A DNA stretch of 64,000 nt from Pezizomycotina sp. ARF18 (taxonomy: Eukaryota; Ascomycota). The notes below the pieces were generated by a model. That model did not search any database. It worked only from the letters and a program-made list of their open reading frames with translations, and had not been told where the DNA came from. Within the stretch, counting starts at the first letter, position 1. Each line of letters begins with the position of its first letter. The translations under genes were made by a program, and so were the position numbers. The DNA lies in assembly GCA_002224055.1 (NCBI GenBank), contig AZLU01000044.1, positions 164,614 to 228,613 of the forward strand, read 5' to 3'. Shown here one piece after another: positions 25,449 to 35,120 of the stretch.

Positions 25449-26502
25449 TTAAATTATGCCTCGCATCATTCATTACCTGCTTGATGCTGCTGTACTTTGC
25501 TTTTGCACCGGGGGGGGAATCCACCTTCGCCTACCGCTTTCGTTGACCCTGACCTTGCACAGTAAATAAATAATATGGATGAAAATGTTGAGCAAATCAG
25601 CCTATGATTCGCTCCTCCTACCTACTTACGACTGCTGCAAGTTCGAAAGAAAAGATCCAGACGAAAGGGAGAAGGCGTGTCTAGTTCTCCACTCAGCGCA
25701 ATTAGCCCAGCTTCAAAAAAGAAAGAAAGAAAGAAAGAATGGACGCCATGTTTTTGTTGTATGATTCCTTTTTTTTATCGTACGTTTTGTGCATTGCTGT
25801 CGTACGATTCATGATCAACCGTTTCAGCGTTACCGAGAGAGTACACGGGGTAAGGTTATTATTCTTGGCGCCGTGATGGCGGTAGCCTGGAAGCGAAAAG
25901 TCCAACATCGTGCATTTATTTGCAGAGCAACTCTATATCATCACTTTTGCCGCTATTGTTGTAGTAAGTAGTAGCTCGTCTGCCTTTTTTTTTTTTTTTT
26001 TTTTAAGTTTCTGACGAAGCATCGTCTCACCGTTTGCGATGGTTTGCGTAAATATCAGTACCTGTTTATAGCATTTGCTCAGAGACGCTTCCGTGGTTGT
26101 TGCACCTGAAATTTTTCTTTTCTATATTGCTGTTGAGCGTGTATTGGAAACGCTGGACTCTGATATCGACGTAAGACAACTTGCTCAGGATTCGAAACCT
26201 TCTAGAAGGACCCCCCCCCCAAAAAAAAAAAAAAAAAAAAAAAAAAGAAAAGAACCATTACTTTTCTCACCAAATGTTTCTGTACCCGAGTCCCTGAGGC
26301 TTCTACGGATCATGACTATCTGAGTCTCCCGATGAGATAGGCTTGAAAGCTGGTATGGAGCAATTATAAAGAAGATGACGAACCCCAGGAGGCATTCAAA
26401 CCCGAATGTTATTATCCGAGTCCGAATATCGTACAGAAATTACTTAGTATTTTTATCTTCCAACAATCGTTGCGGAAACCCAACTGAACAAATATTACGA
26501 CG
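25449..26502. other. Spacer between retroelement and LysM gene
   Basis: It contains a G9 run near 25510, a GAAA microsatellite near 25719-25738, a T18 run near 25986-26004, and C10 followed by an A run of about 26 at 26211-26246. Unlike the element, this DNA is not TpA-biased. I see no gene; the LysM promoter should lie in its right half. Confidence 0.5.
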
Positions 26503-27796
26503 ATGCGTTACTCTATTTTAGCTCCCGGTCTTATTGGCAACTGGCGTCACCACCGTCGACTTTAAAGTCCGCCTCCAAACCCAGCTAAAGTGGAGGCTCG
26601 GACCAACAAGGATTGTACCTCTTGGCTACAGGCGACGGGCTCATCTGCTGTAGATTGTATGGACTTGCCGAAGCAGGTCAACCTGGAGTATTGGGACTTC
26701 GTTGCTTGGGCAAGTAGCTTTTATCCGGCATGTACTACTATATATCTACGGGACTCAATCTAATCAAAGAGCACGACGGTCTGGAATTTTAGAACCCGAG
26801 TGTCAAGGGAGACTGCAGTGGAATGAAGGCAGGAAACTACTACTGCATCGAGGAGAACTTCGGTCTTCCTCCCGGGGAAAGGAACCTGAAAATCCGGACA
26901 CCATCGCGGTGCGGGGTCGAAAGGCAGATAAGCCAAGGCCCAAATCGGCCCTGAAGCATAGGGAACATCAGTCATCGCAGCGCAAGAAGGAGCTTGGACT
27001 GAAGCGCGAAAGCTAGCACGTCCACTGGGCAGATTCTGTTGAGCGGGAGGAAGAATGCGCCATTGACGGTAATTATTTTGCTTCAGACGAGCTTTGATTT
27101 CCATCGCGTCTAGCGGATAGCGGATGACTAACATTATCCAATCCGTTTTCCTATTGAACCCATTTTTCAGATATCTACACCGTCGTGCAGGGAGACACCT
27201 GTTACAAGATCTGCAACAAGAAGGGAATCACCCTTGACAAGCTTATGGAGTTAAACCCAGGGCTCGGCGATGACTGGATGATCATGCCCGGTGGTAAGAT
27301 ATACGTAGGGAGGAAGTTCGTAAAGAAAGCAGCCGAGGATAAGCCGAAGCCGCAGCCCAAGAAGAGCGTCAACGAGCAGCACCAGCACCTTTCTATATTG
27401 CCCAACCAACCTATGCACTTAACCAATAATGGAGACACACCCTTTGTGTTATTCTTCTGTCACTTGCGGCATTTGGGTGGTCCTTCAGCTTAACTCTTGA
27501 GTTTCAACTTTTGCTGACTTGAACATTTCTCGTTGCAGAACACTACAGGGTCACGCGTACAGATATCGCTAAGATCCATGGCCTCACTCGTGAGCAGTTC
27601 GTCAATATGAATCCGTCTGTTTTGGTCGACACTCAGTAAGTTTTCCATACCTGCCATTTGCTTGGCGATATTTCCTTGATATATATATTTTTGATAATAT
27701 GATCTCAATAGAGGGGCTAGCACGAAGCTTTGCGTCAAAGCTGAAGCTGCTATAAGAAGCTCACCGAGGAATTCACCCATGTGCCAATATTGCTAA
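26503..27796 (+). CDS. LysM-domain protein, probably secreted
   Basis: LysM domains bind chitin and related N-acetylglucosamine polymers; secreted fungal LysM proteins often shield hyphae or block chitin recognition. The ATG at 26503 opens a short hydrophobic leader (MRYSILAPG, then LLATGVTTV after a frame break), consistent with a signal peptide. Three LysM modules follow: CTSWLQATGSSAVDC with NPSVKGDCSGMKAGNYYCIE; IYTVVQGDTCYKICNKKG with LMELNPGL; and HYRVTRTDIAKIHGL with VNMNPSV and KLCVKAEA. An intron at 26710-26792 joins VAW to NPSVKGD in phase but has a GCAAGT donor. Other introns end near 27170 and 27538 and lie at about 27637-27711. The stop is at 27794-27796. The gene starts about 1 kb from the RIP-damaged element but is not itself TpA-enriched. 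Frame breaks of one base occur near 26530 and 26585. Confidence 0.85.
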
Positions 27797-28541
27797 GGTA
27801 GAGAAGCTTCATCTAAATAGGCTCATTGTTTTTTTTCTTTATGATGTATCGTAATAAGATCGCATAGATATGTATAGCAAAAAAAGTTACGACGTGTTAT
27901 TATAAATAAAAACATACTTATTAATAACCTTAAACATGTTGAACGTTCGGCAAAATGATGCGCGCAGAAGCGAGACTAAAATTCAATTCGTGTGCCTTTT
28001 ACAGACTCGATGAGTGTAAACTAGGTTAGGAGGCCTCGCGCTATACAATGAGAAGAAACATTAATATTGTACCAACTGGAAGGTAATGAATTTTCTCAAA
28101 CACTGTTACACTGAATAAGTATTTCTATTAGGGAGTGCCTTTGTCTCGTACCAGCCTTACCGACTAGAGAATAGTGTTTTGGGCAGGAACTTCGAAGAAT
28201 GGAACAGTTTTTTTCCTTTTCTTTTCTTTTCTTTTTCTTGGCTCCGAAGGGTTCAAGCCCTGATTACTTAATCACCACACAAAAACTTTTTTTTAAACCT
28301 GCGAGAAGTTAAAAAAAAAAAAAAAAAATATAGCTAATTGTCTTGGCGCACACACAGCGAATTTTTTTGGCCCTTGGGAAGCTACTCCTCCACCAAAATT
28401 AGTAAGTAGTAAACTTCACCAAAATCCAGCGGAAGACAACAAACCATCGACAACAAACCTCATCCTAAACCCGCCTACCCCCGACGAACTTCTTCTCTCC
28501 CTCGTACACCGCATCTTCCGCAAATCGACACTTTTTCCACC
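27797..28541. other. Intergenic, uS9 promoter region
   Basis: An AT-rich 3' region of the LysM gene is followed by the uS9 upstream region, which holds a long pyrimidine tract (28207-28239), the sequence AAGCCCT at 28255-28261 and an A18 run near 28311-28328. No gene is seen. Confidence 0.5.
28255..28261 (-). promoter_or_regulatory. AGGGCTT-type site upstream of uS9
   Basis: TCAAGCCCT occurs about 285 bp upstream of the uS9 ATG, just after a long pyrimidine tract. The same nine bases occur about 200 bp upstream of uL22, and AGGGCTT also occurs upstream of uS11. It resembles the TAGGG core bound by Tbf1-type factors at ribosomal protein genes in several fungi. A 7-mer is expected several times by chance in 64 kb. 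Confidence 0.35.
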
Positions 28542-28839
28542 ATGGCTTCTCCTACTAACAGCGTCCAATGCTTCGGCAAGAAGAAGACTGGTGCGTTTCC
28601 AATTGAAATCACGATATCTGTTCTTTAGTCAGGGCCCTTTCGTTGTTTCGTACTTACATGCTGACTTTTTATTTGTCTTAACAGCTACTGCCGTCGCTCA
28701 CTGCAAGGTAAAACACACACTTCGATCCTGCTAGAACGGAGATTTGGCGGTGGAGGAAGTAATAGGGTGTCGATTTTTATTGGAGAACAACAAGTGTCTA
28801 GAGCGCTTTGAGTTTCGCAGGAAATTCGGGAAGGAGGAG

Positions 28840-28877
<38 letters not shown>

Positions 28878-29489
28878 CAAATGATATCGAGAGAACAGAT
28901 TTGGCTGATTTGCGTTTTGGTGGGAATAAATCTAGGCTGGCAAGGGTCTCATCAAAGTGAACGGCTCTCCTCTTGCCCTCGTTCAACCAGAAATCCTTAG
29001 GTTCAAGGTACGACAAACAGCCAACTGAAATGTTAAATTTTTTTCGTTCTTCGTTTTGCGGGAGGAAACCGGAGGTTTTTTTTTTTTTTTTTGAAGGAAT
29101 GACATCGCTCATGGTATCTTTTTAGGTCTACGAACCCATACTGGTCCTCGGCCTCGACAAGTTCGCCAACGTCGACATCCGCGTCCGCGTCACCGGTGGT
29201 GGTCACACGTCCCAGATCTACGCCATCCGCCAGGCCATCGCGAAGTCCATCGTCGCCTACTACCAGAAGTACGTCGACGAGCACTCGAAGAACCAGCTCA
29301 AGGCTACCTGCTCGCCTACGACAGGTCGCTGCTGGTCGCCGACAACCGCAGATGCGAACCGAAGAAGTTCGGCGGTCCGGGAGCAAGAGCCCGTTTCCAG
29401 TACGTTATAATCACACCTCCTCATCCGATATGTCTGAAGTATAGGAGGAATGTCGGACTAACATGTTATATAGGAAATCTTATCGTTAA
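28542..29489 (+). CDS. RPS16: Cytosolic 40S ribosomal protein uS9 (S16)
   Basis: It is a small-subunit protein whose C-terminal tail reaches the decoding site. The exons are 28542-28590, 28685-28707, 28936-29007, 29126-29399 and 29474-29489. They give [60 protein letters not shown] and [20 protein letters not shown], and end with [20 protein letters not shown] followed by YR and stop, the universal tail. One base is missing near 29310 (in the codons for the AYDRSLL segment). Introns 2 and 3 contain T runs of about 32 and 16 bases on the sense strand. The length after allowing for that gap is the usual 140-145 residues. Confidence 0.97.
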
Positions 29490-30784
29490 AAGCGGAAAAG
29501 CTGGCGGTGTTATTTTTTCCTTTCTTTTTCTTTTTTTTTTATACGGTGTTATATTTCCTTTTTCTCTTGTCGGTTACACACAAATTTTCAGTCATAAATA
29601 TAATGCTCCTGTCTCTTCATTTCTTCCTTCTTTCCTCTAAACGTTTGCCATGGCATCATCATCTATCCTCCCTTTTCTTACCATTTTTCTCAAACTCTCG
29701 AATCCTATAACTGGGGCCTCTGTATCTTAGGCATTTGTTTACCTCTTTTTTTTTTTCCTGTTTCTTTTCTTAACGGAATTATATAATGGAGTTTTCATTT
29801 TATCGACGGGCAAGCGATCAAAACAAAAACAACAATAAAATAATCTCTCGAAGTCTCAAAATGCGCTCTCCTCGAGCAGTCGATACTTCTTTCTATGCCT
29901 GTAACTGATTATTTAGCAGTTATCCTTTATATGATCGTCTAGTGAAAATAGCAAATTTGGCGTTCTATCAATACTACTAACAATAATCGTGATAATCAGA
30001 CTTATTGATAACTGGGATTTCAAGAGAACGGAGCTTACAGCTGCAGTATTTTATTTTTTCACTTCATTCCGCCAGATTCATCCCTCTTTGCCAATTGTCT
30101 TGCTCGTCCAGACATTGCATATAGTAAAAAGCGATCCTCCTTGCTGTCGGCGGACAGCGAGCTCTGCCGCAGACGTTGCCAATTGCCGTCCTCCCCAAAA
30201 CTGAATCATACCTTTTATCGTAATCAGCCCACTAAAAAGACGTTTTTCTCCCCCCAAAAAAATACCCCGCCAATCCAAACCCCTCCCACTAACTTAACTC
30301 CAAGAAACTTCTGCCTCAATTTTTCTACCGCCAAAAAGCCGATTACGCATCTCTCACTTGCACAACTGTTATCCAAGTAAATGTTTTTTCGCAACCGTAA
30401 GATCAAGAGAGAACAGATAAGCATCATTCTCGGTTTGAACTCGTCTCGCCATACTATTCAGTTCTTCTGGAAGAAAAAGGAGTCAGAGACTTTTTTCTCT
30501 TCTTATCTGGATACGACACGAAAGTGGAGCAGAATTATTCAAATCACGTTTATAGCTTCACACATAGCCAGTTTGCAATACCTCTCCTGAAAGTTAACTC
30601 CTTAGAACTCCACATCCTTTAAAGCCCTCAAATACTTCCTATTCCTTTTTTACCGTTTCATATCCCCTGAAGACGCCCTCCCCTTATCACAACCTCGTCC
30701 CACCATACTTAACGAAAGTCTATCCGACTACGACAATCTTACCACCTCAAAATCACAACACCCTCCCTAGTAGAACTCTTCACC
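29490..30784. other. Intergenic, no supported gene
   Basis: The 3' region of uS9 is T-rich (29507-29540, 29745-29758). The part at 30180-30784 is C-rich on the plus strand with a CCCCCCAAAAAAATACCCC patch near 30250 and leads into the HET gene. Short open frames are unconvincing. Confidence 0.45.
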
Positions 30785-32153
30785 ATGCTTCGACGACCTT
30801 CAGAGCCCAGCGACGCCTATTCGCGCCGTAACAACGCCAAGATAATCTGGCCCGACACCGTCATCAAGGGCACCTACGGCGTCTTCGACGTCCTCGAAGA
30901 ATCCAAAGTCGACATCTTCAGAAAGGCCTTCGGGAGTACACATCCGACGAGTACGGCGAAACCTCCTCGAAAAACTTCTCCCAACTCCCAGCCACTACTA
31001 CTTCGTTATTCGGCTTAAAAAGCGAATGCCTGAGCGCACCGTTCCGCGTATTAAAGCTGAAATCCGTACCCACGAAAAACACGCGGCAGTCGTCGTACAT
31101 CGCGCTTTCGTACTGCGCTCCGACGGAGGAGTGGATAACGGACTTTGCCGTTTCGAGCTTCAAGTCGGACCCGCAGCAGCCGTCGCTGGACAGGTTTCCG
31201 GGCGACATGCCCATCACGGACGTCATGATACGGTCCATATTAAAAGAGAGGTTAAATTCTGAAGAAGGATATTTATCGATCGGTTATGCATCGACCGTAA
31301 AAACCGCGACGAGGAAAACGCAGTGAAGGGGATGATGGACGTAATATTTTCGTCCGCCAGGATCGTGATTATTCTTTTAGAGGATATAGTGTCGACGTCG
31401 AAGAGAGCGATTTCATGCGGCAGTATTTAATATGGTACGAGCGCGGGGATACGCTCGAAGAAGGCGGCGACGTGGCACGCATGCTCACCGCCGTATTCTG
31501 CAAGATCATGTTCGCGCGGTGGTTCCGGCGGTGCTGGTGCGCGAACGAGTACCGGTGGGGCAGCCGTAACATCTTCCTAGTCGGCATGATAGAAGACACC
31601 GGCGGGAGAACATCACAACCTCCGGAGAACGTGATGAGACACCGCGGGTTAGTTCCGTGTTTCGTTTCACGTCGGAGTTCTTAGAGCACCTAGCCGCCGT
31701 CGCGATGCAAGGGTCCGGAAATAACGCGGTGGAGAATTCGGCGGCGGATGAAGTGGTTATAGTATCCGGCTTTGAAACGGCGCTGGATTTCCTGCTGACG
31801 CACCGTTCCTGCGGATGTTCGGGCTCGTGGAGGATCCTAGACCCGATCACGAGAACGATGAGGATAACTTACAGGTTGAAAGTGTGAAGGATGTCGATAT
31901 AGACGCCAACAGCTTCCAGTTTAACTTCAAGCAGAACCTCGAGTTTAACACATCTGATCCGACGGACCGGTTAATACTCGCGGTCGCATCGTCGAAGCTC
32001 GGACTGTACTATAAAGGGCCTGAGAAGAGCGACGAGGAATTAGATAAGATAGCTCAAATACTATCGAATCTAGGACAGGAAGATGCTGCAAATGGAGCAC
32101 ACGAAGGGAAAGGAAAGGAACCAGCAGAGCCGAAGGATTGGATTATGTTATAA
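30785..32153 (+). CDS. HET-domain protein
   Basis: HET domains are found in proteins that trigger heterokaryon incompatibility and cell death in filamentous ascomycetes, though most members are untested. The start at 30785 gives MLRRPSEPSDAYSRRNN, then YGVFDVLEESKVDIFRKA. HET blocks are visible in alternating frames: LSAPFRVLKLKSV, YIALSYC with APTEEWI, ILKERLNSEEGYLSIG, then DRCINRKNRDEENAVKGM with IFSSARIVIILLEDI, and MLTAVFCKIMFARWFRRCWC. The C-terminal part (NTSDPTDRLILAVASSKLGL, KSDEELDKIAQILSNLG) resembles the helical tail of other HET proteins. No intron is evident. At least four one-base frame changes lie between 30930 and 31840; given the same pattern in essential genes here, I do not call it a pseudogene. 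It is head to tail with AAR2. Confidence 0.82.
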
Positions 32154-32813
32154 TACATGCTTTCTTAAAGGAAATTCGTCCGGCGGCGTCATTTTGTGTT
32201 ATAACATTTTTATTTGCTCAAAAAACTCATCTGCTGCTCCGTGATAAATTCCAGCACTATGAGATGCGAAAATATTGATTAGTATTATACCAATACAAAG
32301 AATGTATTTTACTATTATCGAAAAAGAGGTAGAAATATGTTCTTCTTAATATATATATTGCGGCGCTATTAGGCTCGATGCTATACCGAATCTACAGCTT
32401 TCAAACGGTTCGTGAGTTTTGATAATAATATTAAAAGCACAAAAATGTTCTTAAGATTCAGATATTATATAGAGATAGATACGTTTAGGTATAATAATAA
32501 TATTCGTTTTCATAATTTCTAAGTTTCCTCCATTATTTTTTTTTTTTTTTTTTTTTGAACCAGACAATATTGCTGATCGTGATAGTTAGTAGAAGGTTCT
32601 GGATGATTTGACGTTTTCCGTCGCAGATCTCTCGGCAAAAGGACGGCAAGGTTTAAGTAGAGTTCCCTTTTATCGATAAGCTTAAAAAAGAAAAATTATA
32701 GCACCACCATACGACTCATTCCAAACATTACTCCCAACACTCAACCTCAAAACCGTCACCACAACTCCATCCCACCTCTCACCTCCACCTATACCTCCCG
32801 TTCAACTCCCACA
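32154..32813. other. Spacer between HET gene and AAR2
   Basis: Very AT-rich, with a T run of about 19 near 32538-32556. C-rich sequence directly before the AAR2 ATG (32700-32810) looks like 5' untranslated sequence. No gene. Confidence 0.5.
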
Positions 32814-33590
32814 ATGTCGACATCGCAGCTAACCTCCCTAATAATCCTAAACCTCCCAACCTCCTCCCTCTTCGGCCTCGACATCTCCTCCTTCAACACA
32901 ACTGACCGGTTTCGCGGAATAAAAACATCCCGCCGGAGTACACTTCTGCTACTTCTCGCCCGCCGCCAAACAACCATCTAACGAAAAGGATAGTCGGGGG
33001 AAGGTGATTGTTGACGTGGACGCTGAGTTTCCGCTGGTTCGGCGTTAAGTCTGCGCATGGGGTTTTCTTTACCGCTCCACCACAATCACAACCGTCTTCA
33101 ACATCGCAAACGCAAAATATAATCCTTAAAAAGTGGGACGCGTATAATGAATGCCTGATCGAACCATCAGAAATAGAACTAGAAAACGTACAGAAGAACA
33201 TCCTAGAAATAACGACGGAGTTCCTCGCGCGTACGAGAACTTGCAGCGTCCCAGCAATAAGCACGAAGTATGGCGGTCGCTCACGAAGCATATACGGGGA
33301 AGCAGGAAGTGTTGGATAGGATACTAGGTAACAAATGGGATTGCGAGAGTACGCTGGAAACGGCAGGTGAGAGCGAGGATTTAGACCAGGAGATCGCTGG
33401 TAATATACTACTACCTCTACCTCTACTTCTACGTCGACGAGTGAGGCAAAGGGAAAGAAAAGCGCAGGGTTAGGTTACACACCCATAGAGTTAAAGCGTA
33501 CCTGCCGCCCGATGCGCTCGGTCGCGAACGCACGATATGGGCGCGTGATAAATCCTGGATGCTGCGTGAAGTATTCCGACGACTATCCCC

Positions 33591-33633
<43 letters not shown>

Positions 33634-34269
33634 CAACAACAAAGCAAATTATCACCCGGCGAATCATCCCTTCTCTCCGAACTCTCCATCTCCCTAATCT
33701 TCGCCGTATTACTAGCGAACTACTCATCAACCTCCCAATGGCGGTCCATCGTCGAACTCTCATTATCGTCCGCGACGCGATACGCACGCATCCGTATTAC
33801 ATGAAACAACTGTTAGAGTTACTACGGGCGTCGCTGGAATTCGCGCGGTTGGCGTTAGGTGAAGACGACGCCGCGAAGCGGGAAGAAGAGGACGAGGACG
33901 AATATAATAGTGGTATAGCTGAAGAAGCGGTGTTGGAGGAGTACATCAGCGGCGGCGATTCTTTCTTAAAGGATATGCTGAGGAAATTCGGGAGGAATCT
34001 GGAGTATGCCGCGCAGGACGATAAGGATGCGAAGGAGGAAGGCGGGGAGAAGGAGGAGGAGGATACGCCGAAGGAAGTAATCGACGCGTTCGCGCGGTGA
34101 AGAAGTTCGCGCTGGAGAACTTCGCGTGGCATTTGGACGATTCGTACGTGCGGAAGGGCATGCTGCAGTTACCGCCTGAAGAAGGCGCTGGGAGCATACT
34201 CGTGGAGATGGACGATATGGAAGGGGAAGATGAGAGGGGGAGTACGCGCCCGTCATTGTCGAGATGTAA
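32814..34269 (+). CDS. AAR2: AAR2-like U5 snRNP assembly factor
   Basis: Aar2 binds Prp8 in cytoplasmic U5 snRNP precursors and is exchanged for Brr2 in the nucleus. The ATG at 32814 gives MSTSQLTSLIILNLPTSSLF then GLDISSFNTTDRFRGIKNIP, the typical N-terminus. Next come VIVDVDAEFPLVRR, KKWDAYNECL, YTPIELKRT, DALGRERTIWARDKSWMLRE, and the helical C-terminal domain with LLSELSISLIFAVLLANYSS, QWRSIVELSLSS, FLKDMLRKFGRNLE and NFAWHLDDSYVRKGMLQL. In the best frame the protein ends EYAPVIVEM with the stop at 34267-34269, inside an A22 run. Between the two domains lies a 14-threonine tract encoded by (ACA)14 at 33592-33633. Several one-base breaks occur. No intron is clear. Confidence 0.87.
33592..33643 (+). 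repeat. (ACA)n trinucleotide repeat inside AAR2
   Basis: Fourteen ACA codons are followed by three CAA codons in the frame continuous with the flanking AAR2 blocks, giving polythreonine then QQQS. It sits between the N-terminal and C-terminal domains. Confidence 0.9.
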
Positions 34270-35120
34270 AAAAAAAAAAAAAAAAAAAAATCAAAGTGGT
34301 TGGAATTTTTATATTTTGATGCATTGGGATTAACTTTATATTATGAAATTTTTAATAGACGAAATAAGTGTTTACACTGATTCTTGATAAAATGTCCTAT
34401 ATTTCGGATTTGTATATGATACTACTAATTATTTTGAGACTGTAAGACTAGAAAAAGATAAATAAATAAATGATAAATTATAGACAGAGAATGTAAATCC
34501 TTTTGCATGATTAACAAATTGTGCTTTGCCACAGAAAAACGTAAGAAAAGGTCAAGTATATAAAAGATAACGGTATTAAAAAGAACTATATAAAGTATAA
34601 GAATAAAGGCAATACATCTAGTAATACAAAGTCCACCGTAAGTGGATGGAAGGTAAAGTGATGAGATGCTCCGGCATCCTAGGTCTCTTCGCCGAGGTGG
34701 AAAAAAGCAGAAGAACTCTATAAATAAAAAGTGCGTATTCCAAATATAGACTGGCGGGGGAGACAGAGTAGAGTGTGTGGGATCTTCTGATTGTTACAAT
34801 AGGTTAGTTCATTACAAGAGCGGGTGAGATTTTTATTACAGTGATATATAGGAAATATTGTAAAGCATGCGAGTTGCTTTTTCGTTTTTCTTCTTTCTTT
34901 ACTTCAAATACTCCACATAAAGCAAAGCCTTCCTTGTGACAGGCGTAGGGTCAAAATTCCGAACCAAAACAGGAGGAATAAATAGTAGTAATAGAACAGG
35001 CACAGGAACGAGAACGAAGTCAAATACTCCGCGAACTGCAACGCCGAAGGGTTCGTTATATTCAGATTCAGGGCCGACAAAACGCCGGCTAGTCAATTAG
35101 GAGGGTCGTACCATGACTCA
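34270..35120. other. Convergent spacer between AAR2 and LRRC40-like gene
   Basis: It begins within the A tract that follows the AAR2 stop and is AT-rich to about 34650. The part at 34890-35100 is weakly open on the minus strand but lies beyond the LRRC40-like stop. No gene is seen. Confidence 0.5.

Noticed and set aside
28248-28265. GGGTTCAAGCCCT, which resembles a tRNA T-arm
   Set aside because: No acceptor stem, D-arm or anticodon arm can be drawn around it; it lies in the pyrimidine-rich promoter of uS9.
30785-32153. HET gene as a pseudogene
   Set aside because: It needs several frame changes, but essential genes in the same window need as many of the same kind, so the breaks are not evidence of decay.
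33429-33787. Polyvaline and polyleucine frames opposite the AAR2 repeat
   Set aside because: They are the reverse-strand reading of (ACA)n. Conserved AAR2 blocks on both sides fix the plus-strand Thr frame.
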